Source: Heligmosomoides polygyrus polygyrus (taxonomy: Eukaryota; Nematoda; Chromadorea; Rhabditida; Heligmosomidae). Taken from it: DNA of 64,000 nt. Shown in pieces: positions 33,644 through 42,870 of the stretch. The translations under genes were made by a program, and so were the position numbers. The stretch's first letter is position 1; the number at the start of each line of letters is the position of its first letter. The stretch is from contig OX377206.1 of assembly GCA_947396885.1 (NCBI GenBank), positions 4,788,658 to 4,852,657 on the forward strand, in the 5' to 3' direction. Under the pieces are notes generated by a model, which was given only the letters and a program-made list of their open reading frames with translations, had not been told where the DNA came from and did no database searches.

Positions 33644-34075
33644 AAAGGATAAAAGATAAAGGATGGCGTTATCCCTAGTTATACTTCCACCTCCACGCGG
33701 CGCGGCACCACGATCAGCATAGATATCGATTGTTCGCGCCGCCCGGTCGATATCTACTCCTGCTATGGTGCCGCGCCGCGCGGCGGCTCAGCTATAAACT
33801 AGGGCTTACTCAATCCCTTTTGGAATGCGCCACGCGTTCTACTTCTACGGGATGTCGTGGAGGCGTTTTGAATGCGAATTTGGCCACACAATGACTTGCG
33901 GTGGCCAGCCGATGAACAAGTCAGCGCTTCATTCTTCCCAGACAAGTCTTGTACCAATTCACCGATTTCAGCCCGATGGAAGGCTTGGTTGGCCTGGGCG
34001 GGAAATTCGAACCAGGAACGCGGTATCGGGTGCACGCGACAGTCGGCGCCTCTTTCGACTGCGCTACACACGCCC
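33644..34075 (-). repeat. SINE with 13 bp target duplication and nested MITE
   Basis: ATTTTATTGTTAA flanks it at 33631-33643 and 34076-34088. The body is interrupted between GGCGTTA and CTCAATCC by the MITE 33672-33805, giving a two-step insertion history. Confidence 0.93.
33672..33805. mobile_element. GC-rich palindromic MITE inserted in a SINE
   Basis: Flanked by TTA on both sides (33669-33671, 33806-33808). Other SINE copies have a single TTA here, so TTA is the target duplication. TCCCTAGTTATACTTC on the left pairs with GCTATAAACTAGGGC on the right. A TWA duplication points to PIF/Harbinger. Confidence 0.93.
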
Positions 34076-34357
34076 ATTTTATTGTTAATCACGACAAAAT
34101 GTGTTTACGAAAATCAAAGAATTTTCTATAAATGTGCCATAATAGACAAAAACATAAATAATAAAATGGTTTTTTTATCATGAAGTTTAAATAAATAAAT
34201 TTAGAGGCAGAAGAAGACCTGACTGCTGTCTAAATACATTGTCCACTCGACTTTTGTGAATTTAGTTATATGATAGAGGTAGAATCTAGTCTAGTCTGCT
34301 CGAATGCATTTGTGCATATCAGCATCTAAAATACTCGAATGATGTACGTGGTCTGCT

Positions 34358-34745
34358 TATATACCATTTTCACGTCGAAACAGACACTTCTCAAAGCCAG
34401 TTGGACACTATACAATCAAACAGAAGTTGCGGCACATTTTATGAGTGCATAGCGCAATCTGATCTTTTAATTCGATGCAAGCTTGCTTCTTTGCTGTGCC
34501 CTAGGACAAATTTCAATTTATTGTTTTTCCTTTAAAAACAAAAATTCTATAAGATTATAAATTTATTCAGGCAGGTAAGCTAAAAAAATTCGAACTTATA
34601 ACAAATTTTCCTTGAACAGAAAATTATTCTAACCATCTATTGGAGTCTGTAGTTCAAAATGCCCGAAGCTAATTTCGATTTTGAAGGGATCGCTTTGGTT
34701 TCAAAAGTTTTGGCTGGCCCAGAAGTCTATTCAATTTGACAAAAT
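34358..34745. mobile_element. short ACGTCGAATT-family element
   Basis: Left TATACCATTTTCACGTCGAA. Family blocks follow (GAACAGAAAATTATTCTAAC, GTTTTGGCTGGCCCAGAAGT). The right end is weak, near TCAATTTGACAAAA. Internally deleted compared with the 855-base copies. Confidence 0.65.
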
Positions 34746-34829
34746 CCAAGCGTCTGGGACAGAAATGGGAAAGATGAAACAAAACGCAGAATAGAAGAGA
34801 TAGTACCTTGGTAAGATCTGCACAGCAGA

Positions 34830-35455
34830 GGAGGCTACGGAACACCGACGACGATAAAGAGCATGTGAAAGCGGCTGAAAAACCGGAAACGCAACGACAT
34901 TGGGGACGAGCTGGAGAAGATGAATGAATATTGCACTCTCCAGACTCTCAAATAGCCCCCCAGCGTTCTCCGACGTCGTCCAACTTCAACGCCTGCTTTG
35001 TCCTGGTCCGCTGCTGATGATGGAGTGACGGGGCAGCGACTCTGCGGCGGCGGCCGCCGCCGCCGCGGCGGTGGAAAAAATTGGACTCGTCGCGCGCGTG
35101 CGCGAAGGATTCGCTGCCGATGATAGCAGCAATTACGCCGACGGCCTCTGAAGGAAGCGAATTTGCAACTGCGCCAATCGTGCTCTCGCAATTGAGGCGA
35201 GAAGCGCTCGCGGCGCCGGTCCTTGAATGCCTCCTCGCGCTGCCTCCCTAGCCGGCGGCGGCGTCCGAAACGTCGACGACAACGCTAGCTGCGCGGCGCG
35301 GCGACGCCGCGCCGGTTGGTCACAGCCCCCTCCCGAGGTGGACGAGCACGAGAGGTCATCCGGCGCTGCGCTGACGCGCTTGATGATCATGCTCGAGCGG
35401 AGACATAAAGTGCAGGGTGCAAGACGACTACGAAGTGCACCACTGCAGTGAAAAC
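34830..35455. other. GC- and CpG-rich island, possible host promoter or exon
   Basis: Dense CpG (GGCGGCGGCCGCCGCCGCCG near 35045) with overlapping open frames on both strands, up to 130 codons on the minus strand. The frames are Arg/Pro/Ala-rich as expected of GC-rich DNA and show no domain. A regulatory or first-exon region is possible; a GC-rich repeat is the alternative. Confidence 0.35.
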
Positions 35456-35566
35456 TCAACGAAATTAGATCCATTCCGGGACTCCACTTCTTATTAAGCA
35501 GTTTACTAGTAAGCACCCCGCTCAAGTGCGAGACAAAATTTTAATCCTAACTGTGGGAAAATCTAG

Positions 35567-36265
35567 CTCTACACGTCAAATTGGTTTCAGGTCAGATTGA
35601 ACACTTTTCATACCTATCCTAGTCGGGGGGAGGGGCACCGATAGAAAAGCGAAGCATACACAAATGGGACGATCCCCCCCCCCCGCCTAGGAAGCTTCAG
35701 AGGAAGGTCATCTCGCAGGCTAGCTCAGTGTATTGTCCTTGTAAAATACATAGTTTAATTTCAGTAGCGCCGTCGATGTCAAAGGAACTGGAGGAACTTC
35801 TCTATCCTAGTCGGGGGGGGGGGGGGGGGGCATGTATAGAAAAGCGAAGCAAACACAACCAGGACGGCCTCCCCCGACTAGGATAGATCACACTTTACAA
35901 ATCAAATTGAACACTTTTCAGGTCAAATAGGGCACTCTTTTAAACAAAGTTTATCACCCTCAAATCAAAGTGAACGTCTTCTAAATCGGAACGACTTTAC
36001 TACAGGTTAAGCAACAAATTCTCCAAGATGGTTAGAATAATTTTTTGCTAAAGGAAAATTGGGTATAGCTTTCTTTGAAAATTTCTAATTCAGCTAACCG
36101 AATGAATGCAATAATTTTGAAAGATTTATTTTTGAAAAAAATAGAATTTGTTTTAAAGCACAACAGAACAACACTCATTTAATGCATTAAAAAACGAAAT
36201 CGCACTATGCACTCGAAAAGCTCTAGGTGCACAAAAGTGCCCAATTCGACGTGAAAATTGTATAC
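35567..36265. mobile_element. ACGTCGAATT-family element with G-rich insert
   Basis: Left CTACACGTCAAATTGG and right CCAATTCGACGTGAAAATTG are inverted. The G-rich palindromic sequence 35611-35890 lies inside, between two ATTGAACACTTTTCA copies. Confidence 0.65.
35611..35890. repeat. CTATCCTAGTCGGGGG elements with an 18 G run
   Basis: 35798-35888 is bounded by CTATCCTAGTCGGGGG and CCCCCGACTAGGATAG. A second, similar left end lies at 35614. Both carry ATAGAAAAGCGAAGCAWACA. G18 spans 35813-35830. Confidence 0.7.
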
Positions 36266-36269
36266 ACCA

Positions 36270-36829
36270 AACAGATGCTTAACATCACGATGCACGGTGT
36301 ATATATGTGTCAACACAAGCAGCCGTAAAGCTATTCTAGGCCTCTAGGATTAAAAAGAAAACGTAGGCAGATCAGTGTAGTGACAGCATTTCATGATAAT
36401 GAAGAGAAAAACCGGACGAAATACGCCGTTCCTCATGGTCTACTCCTCATCGATAATCGATATCCTTTCAGTTTTCGCGCGCTCATGATATAAAAGCGTG
36501 CTAATGTTTGATTCCTATTTAACCACTCTATGTTTGTAATCGTTAGAAAGTAGAAGAACACCTCTTTCCAACTATTTGTGTTCCTGGAGAATCGCTAGCA
36601 TCATCAGAATGGTACAACGCCCTTTTTCTAACCATACCTACTACGACTCTTGGCGCGTTTAAACTTTAATGGTTGTAATTTGGTCGAAAATTGAAGCAGG
36701 CAAATGAGCAGCTGAAAGAAGAAGAGACGACGAGAAGGAAAAAATTCTTCTTGTTAGATTCAAGCGGTTATTGGAGGATCAGGGTGGTTAGAAAACAAAT
36801 AGGGCCTGACAAGCAGCACTAGTTGAGCG
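36270..36829. other. unassigned interval
   Basis: No gene or repeat recognised. Confidence 0.5.
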
Positions 36830-36832
36830 TAA

Positions 36833-36967
36833 GCCCTGGTTTATAGTTGCGCCGCTGCGCGGCGCGGCACCGTAGTCGGAATAGATATCGACTGGGCGGC
36901 GCGAAAGATCGATATCTATGGCGACCATCCCGCCGCGCCGCGTGGCGGCGCAAGTATAAACCAGGGC
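36833..36967. mobile_element. GC-rich palindromic MITE, first of three in tandem
   Basis: GCCCTGGTTTATAGTTGCGC and its complement form the ends. TAA at 36830-36832 and 36968-36970. Confidence 0.92.
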
Positions 36968-36970
36968 TAA

Positions 36971-37105
36971 GGCCTAGTTTATACTTGCGCCGCGTGGCGA
37001 CGCGGCACCACGATCGTCATAGATATCGATTTTTCGCGCCGCCCGATCGATATCTATCCAGACCGTCGTGCCGCGCCGCGTAGCGCCGCAAGTATAAACT
37101 AGGCG
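36971..37105. mobile_element. GC-rich palindromic MITE, second of three
   Basis: GGCCTAGTTTATACTTGCGC and AAGTATAAACTAGGCG form the ends. It shares the single TAA at 36968-36970 with the first element and has TAA at 37106-37108 on the right. Confidence 0.92.
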
Positions 37106-37108
37106 TAA

Positions 37109-37227
37109 GGCCTATGTCATACTTCGGCGACGCTGTCGTCGGCGACGTCGGCGACAGTGTTGCGCGGGCTGCTACGCACTGTCGCCGACGCCGCCGACAA
37201 CAGCGTCGCCGAAGTATAACATGGACC
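37109..37227. mobile_element. GC-rich palindromic MITE, third of three
   Basis: GGCCTATGTCATACTTCGGC on the left pairs with GCCGAAGTATAACATGGACC on the right. The core differs from the first two (CGACGCTGTCGTCGGCGACG and its complement). The right flank GAA is off the TAA consensus by one base. Confidence 0.88.
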
Positions 37228-37689
37228 GAACTGTAGAAAGAAAGCAGATGTGAACGAAGAACAACGGTCATTCATTTAAATGGCTTAAGACGTAGACTTT
37301 AAACATACCGTTACTGCCTGCCATTTCAAGGGAACATAAAACTGCTTAAATTCCCATCAGTTGGGTGCTACATGACCTCGCCAACGCGCGGCAGTCGACA
37401 CGCGCAAACGGTGGGTGTCCTCCTCGAAAACGAATTGTGCGGAAGTACTCCTTTATTAGTTTGCAGTTTTATTCTGAAAAATGGCACTATAGGTGTTTTC
37501 AATATGAGCCTTGAAAACTGACAGAACTTTGTTCACAACCTAATATTTTGATTTTTGTTTTCGAGTTTTAACTCTCTAAAGACTCAAGGAGGATCATTGG
37601 ACCACTCTGGCACGCGACAGGGACGAATGGAGACGCTGCGGCGCCCGCTCGAACAAGTCGATGATCAACGGGACGACAGATGATACAGA
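37228..37689. other. unassigned interval
   Basis: No gene recognised before the mariner relic starts. Confidence 0.5.
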
Positions 37690-38167
37690 TGAACTCTCTG
37701 AAGCAGAGAGACACTTACTGCTGCCACATACAGTGGCCAACTCCACAAAGTCGCCGCAGCTCTCCAAGAAAAGAGGCCTAAGAACTCAGAGGTGTGATCC
37801 TGCATGACAATGCACAACCACATGTTGCAAGACTCACAAGAGAAACAATAAAGGAGCTGGGCTGGGAGGTAGTGCCACATCCACCGTATAACCCTTACCT
37901 CGCCCCTACCGACTACCATCTCTTCCGTGCTCTCAAGCAAGCAATTTGAGAAAAATATTTTGAAACGGACGAAGACCTCAAAAATTGGATTCGGCGATGG
38001 TTCGACTCCAGAACTGCAGTCTTTTACGCGAGAGGAATTGGAAAATTACCCATTTTTTGGAGAAGCGTAGTGGAACAAAATGGAGTTTATCTCAATTGAT
38101 TTGACTTCGTAGTTGTGAAGCAATAAATTTTTGAAAAAAAAAATTAAAAGGCTTTTTTCCAACCTAA
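37690..38167 (+). pseudogene. mariner transposase relic, C-terminal half
   Basis: Readable in two frames. First comes [20 protein letters not shown] and so on to RPKNSEV, then after a frameshift [40 protein letters not shown], a stop within KQAI*EKYF, and RGIGKLPIFWRSVVEQNG to the end. The second and third catalytic Asp (HDN and PTDYH) are kept, while the PDL of SPDLAP has become PYL. It ends with CCAACCTAA at 38167 followed by TA, a mariner terminus. The N-terminal half and the left end are missing. It is a different mariner lineage from the intact one at 6811-8093. Confidence 0.88.
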
Positions 38168-38413
38168 TACGTCGATATAAGCATCAGCGATGATCCTGCA
38201 GCACTCTAACAAACAACAGGAGCCCACCCTTAGGGTCAATGGTATACTCCCACAGGAGTGTCAACGAACAGCAGGGAATCGTGACGGGACACCTCACCTG
38301 GCCAATCGGCGCAGCCCGCCACACCCACTGTAACAGGTTCACACCACAATGGCTAGTGGTTGTTCGGCCCGTCGAAAGCGAGTTTCCGAGCATGAACGAT
38401 TGGGTATTTAGTA

Positions 38414-38675
38414 TAGTTGTGGCCGAATGAATATTCGAGCATTCGAATTCGAATAATTCTATTCGAATTCGAATATTCGTATTCGAACTTTTGAAAAAAC
38501 GCGATTTTCGAATGTATTCGAATCCGTATGCTCGAAAAAACGCATTTTTCAAATGTATTGGAGTTCGAATGCTCGAAAAAACGCGATTTTCGAATGGTAT
38601 TCGAATTCGAATGCTCGAAAATCGTCGCTATTCGAATATATTCGGTTATTCGAAATTTTTGGGAGAGTACAACTA
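38414..38675. mobile_element. ATTCGAA-rich MITE with TA duplication
   Basis: TAGTTGTGGCCGAATGAATA at the left and GGGAGAGTACAACTA at the right form short terminal inverted repeats. TA at 38412-38413 and 38676-38677. The interior is repeats of ATTCGAAT, some as direct CGAAAAAACGC-type units. Confidence 0.75.
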
Positions 38676-38689
38676 TAGTATTTAGAGCT

Positions 38690-38988
38690 CATAGGATAAG
38701 GATAAAGGATAAAGGACGGCGTTATTTAATCCTCTCTGGGATGCGCCACGCATTCTACTTCTACGGGATGTCGTGGAGGCGAGTTGAATGCGTTTAGCCA
38801 TACAAGACTTGCGGTGGCCAGCCGATGAGCAAGTCAGCGCTTTATCCTTCCCAGACACGTCTGGTACCAACTCACCGACCCCGGAGGGATGGAAGGCTTG
38901 GTTGGCCTGGGCGGGAAATCCGAACCAGGAACCTGGTATCGGGTGCACGCGGCAGTCGGCGCCTCCTCCGACTGCGCTACACGCGCCC
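38690..38988 (-). repeat. SINE, recent subfamily, 8 bp target duplication
   Basis: TTAGAGCT at 38682-38689 and 38989-38996. It shares with the copy at 39284 the diagnostic GTTATTTAATCCTCTCTGGG and GCGTTTAGCCATACAA, so the two form a subfamily. Confidence 0.9.
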
Positions 38989-39283
38989 TTAGAGCTACAC
39001 ACGCCCTTAGAGAGCTCAGAGCTCATAGGCCGTCGAAAAAACCTTTTCTACATCCCTCTCATTCGTGGAAAGATGTCTTCTCTGAAAGTTCCTTAGGAAA
39101 TCCGACAAATAACGCTGCGAATCAGACATTATCGTAAATTAAGCGGAATGAAAAGTAACTTTCAAATTTGTTCACTAAAGCAAAGCATATTTTTGACAAA
39201 TTGTTATACCTTGTTTTTAGATTTTTGCCAGCTTCTGCTATAATGCTCTTTGCTTCCACGCTTACAGTATCATAGAAGCAATA

Positions 39284-39575
39284 AAAGGATAAAAGGATAA
39301 AGGACGGCGTTATTTAATCCTCTCTGGGATGCGCCACGCATTCTACTTCTACGGGATGTCGTGGAGGCGAGTTGAATGCGTTTAGCCATACAATGACTTG
39401 CGGTGGCCAGCCGATGAACAAGTCAGCGCTCTATCCTTCCCAGACGAGTCTGGTACCAATTCACCGACCCCAGAGGGATGGAAGGCTTGGTTGGCCTGGG
39501 CGGGAAATCCAAACCAGGAACCTGGTATCGGGTGCACGCGACAGTCGCGCCTCCTCCGACTGCGCCACACGCGCC
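39284..39575 (-). repeat. SINE, recent subfamily, 13 bp target duplication
   Basis: CATAGAAGCAATA at 39271-39283 and 39576-39588, without mismatch. Nearly identical to the copy at 38690. Confidence 0.95.
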
Positions 39576-39713
39576 CATAGAAGCAATAGATAGACAAATT
39601 TGAAGATAATACTTTAGTAGTGAGCTAATTCGAAGAGGCTAGTTTTTCCCAAATTGTTTGCATATCACCTCTTGCTGAGACCGGTGAACGAGGTCTGTGA
39701 TAATGATCTTGCA

Positions 39714-40010
39714 GGGCGCGTGGAGCGCAGTCGGAGGAGGTGCCGGCTGTCGCCTGCACCCGATACCAGGTTCCTGGTTCGGATTTCCCGCCCAGGCCAA
39801 CCAAGCCTTCCATCCCTCCGGGGTTGGTGAATTGGTACCAGACGTGTCTGGGAAGGATAAAGCGCTGATTTGTTCATCGGCTGGCCATCGCAAGTCATTG
39901 TGTGGCCAAATACGCATTCAACTCGCCTCCACGACATCCCGTAGAAATAGAATGCGTGGCGCATTCCAAAGGGGATTGAATAACGCCGTGCTTTATCCTT
40001 TATCCTTTAT
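39714..40010 (+). repeat. SINE copy
   Basis: Full length and well preserved, with three TCCTTTA-type tail units. Target duplication not clear. Confidence 0.92.
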
Positions 40011-40079
40011 CACTTCTTGCGTTGGTGTTGTTTTAAGTGTGTTTTCAAAGAAATCACACTAAAATTTTTCCCAAACAAA

Positions 40080-40262
40080 AACATTCTTCTAAGATTTTTG
40101 AGAAGTCTCTAGTTTAAAGTAGAAGAAGCTCATTTCGATTTGCAAGGCTTCATTTTCATTTCAAAAGTCTTAGGCTAGCTTAGAAGCTGTCCAATTTGTT
40201 TGATTGTGATAACTGTGACCTGCACGATCGATAAATGTGACCAATTCGACGTGAAAATGGTA
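40080..40262. repeat. ACGTCGAATT-family right end
   Basis: Contains TTCTAAGATTTTTGAGAAGT, TTAGGCTAGCTTAGAAGCTG and ends CCAATTCGACGTGAAAATGG. The left part of the element is missing. Confidence 0.6.
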
Positions 40263-40922
40263 TAGTACTTAGCCAGCTAGAAACTTAAATTACTACTCAC
40301 AAAATTCACATCAAGACCTGATCATACAAGCAGCTTGTTAGTATATGTAGTAAACGCACGGAAAAGCACTACTTTCTACTGCAAAAAACAGCACATAACG
40401 AATCTGCACTTTCATCGGAAACAAAAGCTAAGTGATGTGGGAGAATAGGAAGCGATGGAAAGGCACCTAATGAGCCCTTTGAATAATGATTAAGAGCATT
40501 ATTCGCTAATGGCTCATAAAAGCCTTCGAGTATCTGAAAAAAGCCCACACACGACTTCGGCAACAAGAAGTTTGCGAACGAGATTTTTCCTGAAACATCC
40601 ACGTTTCGGAAGCAGTTGTATTGACGCATTCATCAGTAACGTCACATTCAAGTAACTCTCAGATTTTTTGAAGAGGAGACGAACGAACAGTCATACCTGT
40701 GTATGAAGGAGCTCGGCTTTTGATGAAGACTAGATTACCAGCTACGGCGTATGTCATCCGGTTTTTCCATATTGATTTTTCATGTAATGCTGTCACAGCA
40801 GTGATAAGAATTTTCGGTTTAATCACGGAGGTTTATGACAGCTTAACGTTTATAGAGCTATTTGCTGTCGAGAATTCAAAGAAGACAGTAGTAGGTGGGA
40901 ATCAACGTTTAGGTCTAAGGAC
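40263..40922. other. unassigned interval
   Basis: No gene or repeat recognised. Confidence 0.5.
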
Positions 40923-41512
40923 ATAAAGGAAAAGGATAAGGACCGGCTTTAGTCAGTCGCTTTGCAGGATGCGCCGCGCATTCTACTCTCACGGTATGTC
41001 GTCGAGCCCATTTGAATGCGCATCAAGCTATGCAATCACTTGCAGTGATAGCCGACATTATTCACTGCTGTATCCTTCCTGGGCGCGTGTAGCGCAGTCG
41101 GAGGAGGCGCGACTGTCGCGTGCACCCGATACCAGGTTCCTGGTTCGGATTTCCCGCCCAGGCCAACCAAGCCTTCCATCCCTCCGGGGTCGGTGAATTG
41201 GTACCAGACTTGTCTGGGAAGGATAAAGCGCTGACTTGTTCATCGGCTGGCCACCGCAAGTCATTGTATGGCCAAATACGCATTCATGTCGCCTCCACGA
41301 CATATCGTAGAAGTAGAATGCGCTGGCGCATCCCAGAAGGGATTGAGTAACGCCGTCCTTTATCCTTATCCTTATCCTTCCTGTGCAAATTCAAATACTC
41401 TGAAAAGGATGAAGACTCGGTGGGACAGGGTTAGTCGGAGCGCAAACCAAGAACTTCGACTTTGGGAGCTATCGACAGTCGCCACCTTATCCTCTTCCGC
41501 AGCCACGCACCT
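40923..41512 (-). repeat. older SINE, interrupted by a younger SINE
   Basis: Antisense pieces at 40923-41080 and about 41392-41512 are diverged and bracket the plus-strand copy 41081-41372. The second piece shows the B-box side (GCAAACCAAGAACTTCGACT). Confidence 0.75.
41081..41372 (+). repeat. young SINE inserted into an older SINE
   Basis: Starts GGGCGCGTGTAGCGCAGTCG. TATCCTTCCTG, a piece of the older copy, lies at 41071-41081 and again at 41373-41383. It carries one small A-box-region deletion. Confidence 0.93.
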
Positions 41513-41555
41513 CCCAGGAGTTAATCAGTCTTTTGATGGAGGCTTTGAGGGATCT

Positions 41556-41632
41556 CATAGCGTATTTGGCCGATACAATGACATGCGCTGGCCAATCAAT
41601 GGACAAGTCAGTGTTTTATCCCTCCTAGGCAG
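41556..41632 (-). repeat. SINE body fragment
   Basis: A short antisense piece (CGTATTTGGCCGATACAATG, GGCCAATCAATGGACAAGTC) near the end of the nested SINE pair. Confidence 0.7.
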
Positions 41633-41699
41633 GCCTTGTTTTCGTGGACCACGCTTTTTGCAGCAATGTCTAAAGATGGAATTCACATAACACAAAAAT

Positions 41700-41830
41700 A
41701 TTCCTTCGAAAGGTTTCAGTCCAACTAGAAAACTAAATTACAAGGCTATGGCACGACAGCGTGTCACGTGGTATCACGCGGCTGAAACGTTGTGACGCAA
41801 CATCGTGTCACACAGCCGTCAACATGTTTG
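41700..41830 (-). repeat. fragment of the TGACACGATGTCGTG array family
   Basis: Antisense match to 3990-4030 and 10500-10570 (TTGTGACGCAACATCGTGTC, CAACTAGAAAACTAAATT). Confidence 0.6.
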
Positions 41831-42114
41831 TATGGAAAAAATAGGAAAAATAGAAAAGTAGGATATTTACTACGAATTTCGCTAGAAATTCCTGCTTTCC
41901 CACCTCAAAAAATTGAACACACCGTTTGGAACTTCATTTAAAAATCCAGGTACTCAGTTTAATTCAAAGCGGGAAGAGCCAGCAATTTTTGAGTGCATCA
42001 GAAAAGGAATGTGTGCCATGCACTTGTCCTGCACGTCGCAATATTTCCTTGATTGATATTGAAAAATAGTCTGCTTAGAGTTACACTCTTGTAAAAGGAG
42101 CAACAAAAGCAATT

Positions 42115-42870
42115 ATGGAAAACAACTGCTCCGTCACGCCCATCGGCGTCCCGCGCACATGCGCGCTTCGCGCGATGTTGCCCTCACTAAGCTAAGGGCA
42201 ATCACATCAAGCTTGCTACTCTACTTGTACAGCTCTTTTCCCTACCTAGCAGTACAAAAGGCTCGCAGTACGTACAGTATATAGTATGACAGGGCGATCT
42301 ATTGGCTCCTCACTACTGGCCCTCCCTTAATGAAATGGTACCCCATTACTGGTACTGGTCCCCCTCAATGATTCCCTCTTAGCGAACGACGTCTTCGGCA
42401 CGCCTAACTAAATCCCCAAACTCTTGAGCGACGTCTTTGACACGTCTTCTGAGTTCCAGGCACGTAGAAGACGTCTGGGTATTTTCCGATGTTTTCGCGC
42501 CCCGTAATTTGATCAGTATCGATTGACGGTTATCATCACTACAAAAGCGAACTTCAGATTCGTGTTGAGCGACCTCGACTATCCCCTGGGGTAAAGTTTC
42601 GGACCGCCTGGCCGACATCCACAAAAAATCGATAGTTTGATCAATATCGATTGATGGCGATCGATACTTTAAAAACAAAATTCAAATTCGTGTTCAGCGA
42701 CCGCGATTACACCAGGGCTGAAGTTTCCAGGCAGGTAGAAGACGTCTGGGTATTTTCGCTATTTTCGTGTCGTAATTTTCCCCCATTTCCCCCCGAGTTT
42801 TCCCCCTATTTTTTAATTTCTGCGGCGGCGCCGATCGATAGCATGACTCATCACATAGCGCGTTATTATG
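42115..42870 (-). repeat. inverted copy of the ATCGATATTGATC element
   Basis: Antisense to 15570-16285: TCGATTGATGGCGATCGATA, the C-rich TTTTCCCCCATTTCCCCCCG block and CTGCGGCGGCGCCGATCGAT. The left end reads GCTCCGTCACGCCCATCGGC and matches the antisense end of 46140-46790, so this may be the fuller copy. Confidence 0.7.

Noticed and set aside
33825..34088. Recurring peptides such as MRHAFYFYGMSWRRVECVFG in many places
   Set aside because: They are translations of the SINE body in a fixed frame. Copies differ by frameshifts and stops without bias, so they are not a protein family.
35133..35525. 130-codon minus-strand frame in the GC-rich island
   Set aside because: Arg/Pro/Ala-rich composition follows from GC content; both strands are open and no domain is visible.
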